A stretch of 5,085 nt of DNA from contig DCGK01000086.1 of NCBI GenBank assembly GCA_002315235.1, forward strand, positions 4,793-9,877, in the 5' to 3' direction. Position numbers and translations under genes: made by a program. Every line of letters starts with the position of its first letter. Position 1 is the first letter of the stretch. The DNA is from Ruminococcus sp. UBA1780. GTDB taxonomy: Bacteria; Bacillota; Clostridia; Oscillospirales; Ruminococcaceae. The notes below the pieces were generated by a model, which was given only the letters and a program-made list of their open reading frames with translations, was not told where the DNA came from and made no database searches. Shown piece after piece: positions 1 to 4,299 of the stretch.

Positions 1-57
1 TCAAAAACTTTTTAATCATCGAATTAATCAGTGTTTCCCTAATATTAAAGTTTTTGA
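1..57. repeat. Perfect 11-bp inverted repeat at the left edge
   Basis: TCAAAAACTTT at 1-11 is the exact reverse complement of AAAGTTTTTGA at 47-57. The 35-bp interior contains the first copy of the 18-bp direct repeat (21-38). The right arm runs into the second copy. The arrangement looks like a nested or partly deleted insertion-element end. It could also be the end of an upstream transcription unit cut off by the window edge, but no U-tract follows the right arm directly as it would in a terminator. Confidence 0.5.
21..38 (-). repeat. IS5-like terminal repeat remnant, copy 1
   Basis: GAATTAATCAGTGTTTCC at 21-38 is repeated exactly at 56-73 and, in reverse complement with two changes, at 1361-1378. 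Read on the minus strand it starts GGAAACACTGATTAA. The GGAA start and the adjoining CTAA at 39-42 fit the ends and the YTAR target preference known for IS5-family elements. No transposase gene is visible in the window, so this is at most a solo end or a MITE-like remnant. Confidence 0.5.
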
Positions 58-73
58 ATTAATCAGTGTTTCC
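56..73 (-). repeat. IS5-like terminal repeat remnant, copy 2
   Basis: This is an exact 18-bp direct repeat of copy 1, in the same orientation and 35 bp downstream. It is followed by TTAA at 74-77, which again fits YTAR. Two same-facing ends so close together suggest one element inserted into another, or an internal deletion after insertion. Confidence 0.5.
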
Positions 74-91
74 TTAAATAAATGTTAATAA

Positions 92-115
92 ATTAATATA
101 ATAACATATATTAAT
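92..115. repeat. AT-only inverted repeat upstream of the GH5 promoter
   Basis: ATTAATAT at 92-99 and ATATTAAT at 108-115 are 8-bp inverted arms separated by 8 bp. They end two bases before the proposed -35 box at 118. The site could be an operator or an UP-like AT-rich element. Because the DNA here is almost wholly A and T, chance is a serious alternative. Confidence 0.25.
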
Positions 116-117
116 GA

Positions 118-146
118 TATACATACAAAGCGTTTGGATGTATAAT
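118..146 (+). promoter_or_regulatory. Promoter of the GH5 glucanase gene
   Basis: A perfect -10 box TATAAT at 141-146 lies 17 bp after TATACA at 118-123, which matches the -35 consensus TTGACA at four of six positions. Transcription would start near 153, giving a leader of about 55 nt before the TTG start. A second candidate -35, TTGACT at 160-165, was judged less likely. Its -10 would fall at about 183-188 and its transcript would begin on the ribosome-binding site. Confidence 0.6.
125..138. promoter_or_regulatory. cre/LacI-family-like operator candidate in the GH5 promoter spacer
   Basis: ACAAAGCGTTTGGA lies exactly between the -35 and -10 boxes. Its core AAAGCGTTT matches the centre of the catabolite-responsive element consensus TGWAARCGYTWNCW. 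Eleven of 14 positions agree overall, with the outer TG and the C near the end missing. A LacI-family repressor or CcpA bound here would block RNA polymerase directly. In Clostridium thermocellum the related celC gene is controlled by the LacI-type GlyR3. That parallel supports the idea but does not prove it. Confidence 0.4.
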
Positions 147-207
147 ATTACTACAGTATTTGACTATGCATTTCTTATATAAATAATTACACAGGAGTTG
201 ATTTTAA

Positions 208-1245
208 TTGGCTAAGGTAAAAAAACTTGATGGTTTCATGAAGGGTATTAATCTCGGCGGATGGATTTCTCAGGGTGAAAACAATCCTGATTACATCATG
301 AATTTTATTACGGAAGATGATATTAAAAGAATCGCTTCATGGAAGGTTGACCATGTTCGCCTCCCTGTTGACTATGATATTATTCAGGACGAAAATGAAA
401 ATCCGATTGAGCTCGGACACAAATGTATCGAAAACTGTATCGAATGGTGTAAAAAATACAATCTTAACATGGTTCTCGATCTTCACAAAACAGCCGGATA
501 TGTTTTCGACGACCAGAAAGGCTCAAACTTCTTCGAAAGTGAAAAGCTTCAGGAAAGATTTTACCGTATATGGGACGATCTTGCAAAGAGATACAGCAAA
601 TACAAGGACATGATTATCCTCGAAATTCTCAACGAAGTTGTAGATCCAAAGGTTGCTGTTCAGTGGAACGGAATTGCAGCAAAGTGTATTTCAGTAATCA
701 GAAATGTTTCTGAGGATGTAAGAATCATAGTGGGCGGCGTTGAAAACAATGCTGTTACATCAATCGCTCTTCTCGATCCTCCTGCTGATGAAAACGTCAT
801 CTACACATTCCACTGCTACGAACCTCTTATCTACACTCATCAGGGCGCATACTGGATTGAGACAATGGACACAGAATTCAGAATCGGATATCCGGAAAGC
901 TTTGACTTCTATATGGAAGCCTCAAAGAAGTATCTTGCTGACCGCGCAGGATTCCTTCTTGATGACAAGTTCGGATTTACCGAAATCAGCACAGATTTCT
1001 TTGAAAAGCTTTTCCGTGAAGCCATCGAAGTTGCTGCAGAAAGAAATGTAACACTTTACTGCGGCGAATACGGTGTAATTGACAGAGCAAAGCCTGAGGA
1101 ATCAATCAAGTGGTACCGTGATATCAACAAAGTATTTGAAAAATACGGTATCGGCCGTGCAGCATGGACATACAAAGAGAAGGATTTCGGACTTATCGGA
1201 CCTGCATACGACGAGATTCGTGACGAAATTATCGCTCTTCTCTGA
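208..1245 (+). CDS. CelC-like GH5 endo-beta-glucanase, cytoplasmic
   Basis: This 345-residue glycoside hydrolase family 5 enzyme should cleave beta-1,4 or mixed-linkage beta-glucans with retention of configuration. Its single (beta/alpha)8 domain starts at GINLGGW (13-19). It shows the conserved RLP Arg51, DLH with His93, the acid/base Glu143 in LNEVV, His202 and Tyr204 in FHCYEP, the nucleophile Glu287 in YCGEYG, and Trp320. From memory it follows Clostridium thermocellum CelC (343 aa, catalytic Glu140 and Glu280) along its whole length, including the inserted subdomain at about 206-270. There is no signal peptide, carbohydrate-binding module or dockerin, so it probably acts on imported oligosaccharides inside the cell. 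The start is TTG at 208, chosen because AGGAG at 193-197 sits 10 nt upstream. The gene is monocistronic, with its own promoter and terminator. The family is very secure; the exact substrate is not. Confidence 0.93.
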   Translation: MAKVKKLDGFMKGINLGGWISQGENNPDYIMNFITEDDIKRIASWKVDHVRLPVDYDIIQDENENPIELGHKCIENCIEWCKKYNLNMVLDLHKTAGYVFDDQKGSNFFESEKLQERFYRIWDDLAKRYSKYKDMIILEILNEVVDPKVAVQWNGIAAKCISVIRNVSEDVRIIVGGVENNAVTSIALLDPPADENVIYTFHCYEPLIYTHQGAYWIETMDTEFRIGYPESFDFYMEASKKYLADRAGFLLDDKFGFTEISTDFFEKLFREAIEVAAERNVTLYCGEYGVIDRAKPEESIKWYRDINKVFEKYGIGRAAWTYKEKDFGLIGPAYDEIRDEIIALL

Positions 1246-1291
1246 TAATTCAGTATTATCAGTAAAAAACATTTTTCATTAACTGTATTTC

Positions 1292-1330
1292 AGACAGCCG
1301 TATTTAGTAATTATTACGGCTGTCTTTCTT
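1292..1330 (+). terminator. Intrinsic terminator after the GH5 gene
   Basis: AGACAGCCGTA at 1292-1302 pairs perfectly with TACGGCTGTCT at 1315-1325. The 11-bp stem has a 12-nt loop and is followed by TTCTT. It lies 46 bp after the stop codon and isolates the glucanase gene from the parA unit. Confidence 0.85.
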
Positions 1331-1360
1331 GCATATTGAGCCAGATACAATAAATATTAA

Positions 1361-1378
1361 GGAAGCACTGATTAAGTC
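1361..1378 (+). repeat. IS5-like terminal repeat remnant, copy 3 (inverted)
   Basis: GGAAGCACTGATTAAGTC matches the reverse complement of copies 1 and 2 at 16 of 18 positions. The preceding bases AATATTAA (1353-1360) also match the flank of copy 1 at 7 of 8, and they end in TTAA, which fits the YTAR target pattern. The orientation points the element body to the right. The GH5 gene therefore lies outside the element, between two outward-lying remnants. Confidence 0.5.
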
Positions 1379-1389
1379 TTGCGTACATG

Positions 1390-1428
1390 ATGCACATCCG
1401 ATGTCCTCGTCATCTCCGTGCATATCGG
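1390..1428. repeat. Interleaved inverted repeats inside the remnant
   Basis: ATGCAC (1390-1395) pairs with GTGCAT (1418-1423), and CCGAT (1398-1402) pairs with ATCGG (1424-1428). The two stems cross, so they would form either a pseudoknot-like fold or alternative hairpins. GATG (1400-1403) and CATC (1411-1414) give a third small stem. The segment is clearly GC-richer than its surroundings and directly follows the 18-bp end. This suggests it is the body of a short non-coding mobile repeat. Confidence 0.35.
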
Positions 1429-1431
1429 CTA

Positions 1432-1465
1432 ATAGTAACCGCGATTTATTTATTGCGTTTACTAT
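1432..1465. repeat. Near-perfect 11-bp inverted repeat upstream of parA
   Basis: ATAGTAACCGC (1432-1442) and GCGTTTACTAT (1455-1465) pair at 10 of 11 positions around a 12-bp AT-rich loop. The site is 71 bp upstream of the parA -35 box. It may be an operator for the parA unit, or the far end of the remnant that begins at 1361. Positions 1446-1462 recur at the end of the window, which favours a dispersed repeat. Confidence 0.45.
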
Positions 1466-1535
1466 AATTTGACTTTCACTATATTTATTTCATCATTTTT
1501 GTGAAAATTTATATTGTGATAAAATGATAAATGTA

Positions 1536-1564
1536 TTGAAATATCAGCAAAAACTTGCTATAAT
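1536..1564 (+). promoter_or_regulatory. Strong extended -10 promoter for the parA unit
   Basis: TTGAAA at 1536-1541 and a perfect TATAAT at 1559-1564 are separated by 17 bp. TGC directly before the -10 makes it an extended -10 promoter. Transcription should start near 1571, about 28 nt before the ATG. This is the best promoter in the window. Confidence 0.8.
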
Positions 1565-1598
1565 AGAATTAAGTTTAAATTTACAATGAGGTATAGAG

Positions 1599-2363
1599 AT
1601 GGCAAGAATTATTTCGGTAATTACACAAAAGGGCGGAGTCGGAAAAACCACTACAGTAAACGCACTCGCTGCAATGTTAAATAAAATGGGAAGACGTGTT
1701 CTCGCAGTTGATATGGACCCTCAGGGTAACCTTTCATTCAGTCTCGGTGCAGAAACTGAAGACGTACACACAATCTGTGATGTAATCAAAAAGGAAATGA
1801 ATGCGCTCGACTGCATTCAGCGCTGCAACACAGCTGACGTTATACCATCTGACATACTCCTCAGTTCAATTGAACTCGATTATACAGGAAAAAACAGAGA
1901 GTTTCTTCTCAGAGAAGCTCTTAACGACGTAAAAAATCTCTATGACTATATTATCATTGATTCTCCTCCGAGCCTTGGAGTCCTCACGGTAAATGCACTG
2001 GCAGCAAGCAAATATGTAATCATGCCGATGCTTCCGGATATTTTCAGTCTTCAGGGAATTGCAAAGGTTTACGATGTTATCGAGCACGTCAGACAGACTT
2101 GTAACCCTAAGCTCGAAATCGGCGGTGTACTTGTAAACAGATACAACAAGCGTTCAAAGCTTCACAAGGAAGTTATGGGAACTGCACAGCTGGTTTCCCG
2201 CAAGCTTGGCATTCCTGTTTTCAAAACAGCAATAAGAAACAGTCCCGCAATTTCCGAAGCGCAGTCACTGCAGTGTGATATCACTGAATACAACCGCAGG
2301 GTTGCGGCCATAAGAGACTTTAAAACATTAACAAACGAACTGATTGAACGTGGTGTTCTCTAA
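1599..2363 (+). CDS. parA: ParA/Soj-family partitioning ATPase
   Basis: This 254-residue protein is a deviant Walker-type ATPase that would dimerise on ATP, bind DNA non-specifically and be released by a partner that stimulates hydrolysis. The P-loop KGGVGKTT is at 11-18 with signature Lys11 and catalytic Lys16. Walker A' is VDMDPQGN (37-44), and Walker B is IIIDSPP with Asp121. The SLQGIAKV segment (150-157) and the VNRYNKRSKLHKEV and AIRNSPAISEAQS segments (179-192, 211-223) are typical of Soj/ParA. The length is normal and nothing is broken. TGAGG at 1587-1591 sets the ATG start, 7 nt later. The downstream gene, 18 bp away, is a ComFB-domain protein and not ParB, and no ParB is visible. 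The family is secure; whether it moves DNA or another cargo is open. Confidence 0.95.
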   Translation: MARIISVITQKGGVGKTTTVNALAAMLNKMGRRVLAVDMDPQGNLSFSLGAETEDVHTICDVIKKEMNALDCIQRCNTADVIPSDILLSSIELDYTGKNREFLLREALNDVKNLYDYIIIDSPPSLGVLTVNALAASKYVIMPMLPDIFSLQGIAKVYDVIEHVRQTCNPKLEIGGVLVNRYNKRSKLHKEVMGTAQLVSRKLGIPVFKTAIRNSPAISEAQSLQCDITEYNRRVAAIRDFKTLTNELIERGVL

Positions 2364-2381
2364 ACGACACGGAGGGTTAGC

Positions 2382-3062
2382 ATGACCAGCAGCAGAAGAA
2401 CAAGAAAAAACATTAACAAAGAGGCAATGTTTGCCAAAATCATGCCTTCATACACTTCAAGTACATACAACGAATACTACGGAAATGAATCAATACAGAA
2501 AAGTGATCCGGATACTTTCAAAATAAGAGAAAAAGTTCTTTCTGCTATGGAAGACAGACCTCTTGTTCCTGATCCGCTGAGAAGCGGTTCTGTATCACAG
2601 CCCGTAACGAACGCTCAGTATCAGAACTCTCAGTTTGTTCAGAATCAGCCGCAGATGCAGAACAGAGGCTATAACGAATACCAGAATGTACAGCAGCCTC
2701 AGATGTTAAATAATCCACAGATGGCTTTCGCGGCATCCCCTGTTGTACAGCAGCCGGCACAGCAGCCTCAGTATGCTCCGGCAGCACCTGTTGACGATGA
2801 CAAACCGAGATACATCAATATCACTGAAGAAGTGCTCTATTCAAAGCTTGCAAACATGATTGCGATGTTCAAGTGCTGCAGCTGCGAAAAATGCAGACAG
2901 ACAATCATGCTGCAGGTACTTAACAATGTTAAGCCTGAATATGTTTACAAAAAACCTTCAGAGGTAAAGGAGCTTATCGAATCAAGTAACTATGTAGATA
3001 TTAATCAGCCGATTATCAGAGCAATTCTGGATACAAAATCAAATCCGCCTCACAAAAAGTAA
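2382..3062 (+). CDS. ComFB-like domain protein with Gln-rich linker, ParA partner candidate
   Basis: This 226-residue protein has three parts. Residues 1-68 start with a basic stretch (SSRRTRKNINK, 3-13) and have no clear fold. Residues about 69-140 form a low-complexity linker rich in Gln, Asn and Pro. Residues about 143-222 resemble the ComFB domain: NITEE at 146-150, then the cysteine cluster CCSCEKC (Cys165, 166, 168, 171), then LNNVKPEYVYK (180-190), which matches the family's LN-x-L-PPxYV region. ComFB proteins are described as small dimers with cysteine-bound zinc, and cyanobacterial members as cyclic-dinucleotide receptors. GGAGG at 2371-2375 precedes the ATG by 6 nt. The gene follows parA by 18 bp and shares its transcript, so a ParA-stimulating adaptor role is plausible. 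The domain call is from motif memory; the role is inferred. Confidence 0.8.
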   Translation: MTSSRRTRKNINKEAMFAKIMPSYTSSTYNEYYGNESIQKSDPDTFKIREKVLSAMEDRPLVPDPLRSGSVSQPVTNAQYQNSQFVQNQPQMQNRGYNEYQNVQQPQMLNNPQMAFAASPVVQQPAQQPQYAPAAPVDDDKPRYINITEEVLYSKLANMIAMFKCCSCEKCRQTIMLQVLNNVKPEYVYKKPSEVKELIESSNYVDINQPIIRAILDTKSNPPHKK

Positions 3063-3080
3063 TTTCATTTCACCATTAAT

Positions 3081-3120
3081 GTCACAAACTTCATCATGAA
3101 TTTTTGTGACTTTTTTGTCT
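3081..3120 (+). terminator. Intrinsic terminator closing the parA unit
   Basis: GTCACAAA (3081-3088) pairs with TTTGTGAC (3103-3110). An inner TTCA/TGAA stem (3090-3093 with 3097-3100) sits around a 3-nt loop. TTTTTTGTCT follows directly. The outer stem is AT-rich, but the long U-tract makes the call good. Confidence 0.8.
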
Positions 3121-3154
3121 TTAATTACATTTCCACCTGTCGAAACATATAGTG

Positions 3155-3174
3155 TATGATATATCTATTATACT
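3155..3174 (+). promoter_or_regulatory. Probable promoter region of the DUF5610-like gene, -35 not identified
   Basis: Two -10-like boxes are present, TATGAT at 3155-3160 and TATACT at 3169-3174. Neither has a convincing TTGACA-like box 16-18 bp upstream; TCGAAA at 3140-3145 is the nearest candidate, at the wrong spacing. A promoter is needed because a strong terminator separates this gene from the parA unit. An alternative sigma factor or an activator-dependent promoter would explain the weak match. Confidence 0.3.
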
Positions 3175-3185
3175 CTGCAACTACT

Positions 3186-3203
3186 GGTGCAACGGATTGC
3201 ATC
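3186..3203 (+). promoter_or_regulatory. Leader hairpin just upstream of the ribosome-binding site
   Basis: GGTGCAA (3186-3192) can pair with TTGCATC (3197-3203) around the loop CGGA, with one G-U pair. It ends 8 nt before the GGGGAGGG ribosome-binding site at 3212-3219. A second TGCAA at 3176-3180 could compete for the right arm. It may tune translation or stabilise the message. It matches no riboswitch class I can recognise. Confidence 0.3.
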
Positions 3204-3225
3204 ATAAAGACGGGGAGGGAAATCC

Positions 3226-3855
3226 ATGGAAATAAACGATTCTACAAAGGTTAGCTCTTATTATCCAAAATCTGAAGTAAAAAGCGTTAAAAAAGCTTCT
3301 GCATCGAAGACAAATACAACTGATGCATTTGCAAAGGATGCTGAATCATCTTCAGTACTGAAAACAGACTCGTTTATCAGGCAGGACACAGTAAAGCCTA
3401 CTGACACAGGCATCTATTCGAAGGAGTCAATTACAAAGACTATCGAAGAGCTTGAGGAACAGAGAACTCAGGCGTTTGTATCTATGATTGAGAAGATGTT
3501 CCAGTCACAGAGCAACTCTGAATATCTTTCAGTCGGCGACATCACAAAAAATATCACTCTTAACTTTAGTGAAGAGGATATTGAAGCAGCCAGGGAGTCC
3601 ATCTCGGAAGGCGGTTTTTACTCTGTAGATTCCGTATCCACACGAATCATGGATATGGCAAAGGCGCTTGCAGGTGACAATCCTGAAAAGATTGCTCTTA
3701 TGCGCGATGCCGTAACAAAGGGATTCGGACAGGCAGCTAAAACACTTCATCTTAAGGAAGATGACATGCCTGGAATCACTAAAGATACGTTCGCAGAAGT
3801 AATGAAACGTTTTGATGACTGGGAGGAGTCCTATAAAACTCAGGAAAATATTTGA
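3226..3855 (+). CDS. DUF5610-like protein of unknown function
   Basis: This 209-residue protein has no signal peptide and no membrane segment. Residues 1-65 are rich in Ser, Thr and Lys and look disordered. Residues 66-95 form a probable amphipathic helix (ESITKTIEELEEQRTQAFVS). The ordered part is about 115-203, with conserved-looking YSVDSVSTRIMDMAKALAG (132-150), GFGQAAK (166-172) and a final FDDW (196-199). That pattern of a helix, a KGF-x-A segment and a closing Trp resembles DUF5610, a bacterial family without an assigned function. The identification is from memory. GGGGAGGG at 3212-3219, 6 nt before the ATG, is an unusually strong ribosome-binding site. The gene stands alone between two terminators. 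No enzymatic motif is visible. Confidence 0.75.
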   Translation: MEINDSTKVSSYYPKSEVKSVKKASASKTNTTDAFAKDAESSSVLKTDSFIRQDTVKPTDTGIYSKESITKTIEELEEQRTQAFVSMIEKMFQSQSNSEYLSVGDITKNITLNFSEEDIEAARESISEGGFYSVDSVSTRIMDMAKALAGDNPEKIALMRDAVTKGFGQAAKTLHLKEDDMPGITKDTFAEVMKRFDDWEESYKTQENI

Positions 3856-3873
3856 TTTATGATTATTTCCGGA

Positions 3874-3904
3874 TTACCAGAAAACGAGCTGTATTATTTA
3901 TAAT
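3874..3904 (+). promoter_or_regulatory. Possible promoter embedded in the terminator hairpin
   Basis: TATAAT at 3899-3904 overlaps the loop and right arm of the terminator. TTACCA at 3874-3879 is a poor -35 with a long 19-bp spacer. Transcription would start near 3911 and leave only about 13 nt before the AAAGGAG ribosome-binding site at 3924-3930. It is proposed because no other room exists for a promoter between the terminator and the next gene. Read-through from 3226-3855 is the alternative. Confidence 0.3.
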
Positions 3905-3918
3905 ACAGCTCATTTTTT
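3886..3918 (+). terminator. Intrinsic terminator after the DUF5610-like gene
   Basis: GAGCTGTATTA (3886-3896) pairs perfectly with TAATACAGCTC (3901-3911) around the loop TTTA. ATTTTTT follows. It ends only 18 bp before the next start codon, so it could also act as a partial attenuator for the C39-like/ylmH unit. Confidence 0.88.
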
Positions 3919-3936
3919 GTCCTAAAGGAGAAACTG

Positions 3937-4299
3937 ATGAAAATAACATATATACACGAACCAACCGATCTGCAGTGCGGTCAGGCTGTACTGGCTATGC
4001 TTCTGAACAAAAGCGTCAGCGAAATTGTCAGTTATCTTGGCAACGACCGTGAAACCACACTGAAGGAAATGAAAAAGACCATAACAGATTTCGGACTGTT
4101 CATTTCGCCCCACAGAATTGAAGTAAGCACACGTAATGAACTTCCCCCTCTTTGCATGCTTAGTCTGGAAACTCCGCGTTGCTGGCACTGGTCACTGTAT
4201 TCAGACGGAACATTCTATGATCCTGAGCATGGCGTTATGGATGATTTTCCTGAAGCAAACAGAAAATACTACTGGGAGATTACATACAATGAAGGATGA
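3937..4299 (+). CDS. Small stand-alone C39-like cysteine peptidase-fold protein
   Basis: This 120-residue protein resembles the papain-like C39 peptidase fold, best known from bacteriocin transporters. Here it stands alone, without ABC-transporter, membrane or signal sequences. The putative catalytic Cys14 lies in LQCGQAVLAML (12-22). His84 is in CWHWSLYSDG (82-91), and Asp95 follows in FYDPEHG (93-99), giving a plausible Cys-His-Asp triad. The oxyanion-hole Gln, usually six residues before the Cys, appears to be Glu8 (HEPTD, 7-11). This could weaken activity or mark a different function. AAAGGAG at 3924-3930, 6 nt before the ATG, sets the start. Its last 11 bp overlap the ylmH start, which suggests coupled translation. 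The fold is fairly secure; no substrate can be named. Confidence 0.75.
   Translation: MKITYIHEPTDLQCGQAVLAMLLNKSVSEIVSYLGNDRETTLKEMKKTITDFGLFISPHRIEVSTRNELPPLCMLSLETPRCWHWSLYSDGTFYDPEHGVMDDFPEANRKYYWEITYNEG

Noticed and set aside
317..1282. Several + strand open frames overlapping the GH5 gene
   Set aside because: They are frame-shifted shadows of the GH5 sequence with no family motifs and no independent ribosome-binding sites.
1361..1430. Minus-strand open reading through the repeat as the C-terminus of a transposase
   Set aside because: The readable stretch is only about 25 codons, with no catalytic motif and no start. It is better explained as part of a non-coding repeat.
1866..2087. Antisense open frame inside parA
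   Set aside because: It lies wholly within a well-recognised gene, has no ribosome-binding site I can support, and its peptide resembles nothing. The frame is open only through codon bias of the sense gene.
2545..2787. Antisense open frame across the Gln-rich linker
   Set aside because: CAG-rich sense codons make the opposite strand open. The peptide is low-complexity and there is no start signal.
3121..3225. Cyclic-di-GMP (GEMM) riboswitch before the DUF5610-like gene
   Set aside because: It was looked for because of the ComFB neighbour. The conserved GEMM core and tetraloop-receptor parts are absent, and the leader is too short.
3922..4188. Antisense open frame over the C39-like gene
   Set aside because: The sense strand has catalytic motifs and a good ribosome-binding site. 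The antisense peptide has neither.
4136..4288. In-frame ATG at 4136 that would extend ylmH by 51 residues
   Set aside because: The extra residues match nothing in YlmH and are the shifted reading of the C39-like gene's 3' half. The ATG at 4289 has a suitable GGGAG site and gives the normal family length.
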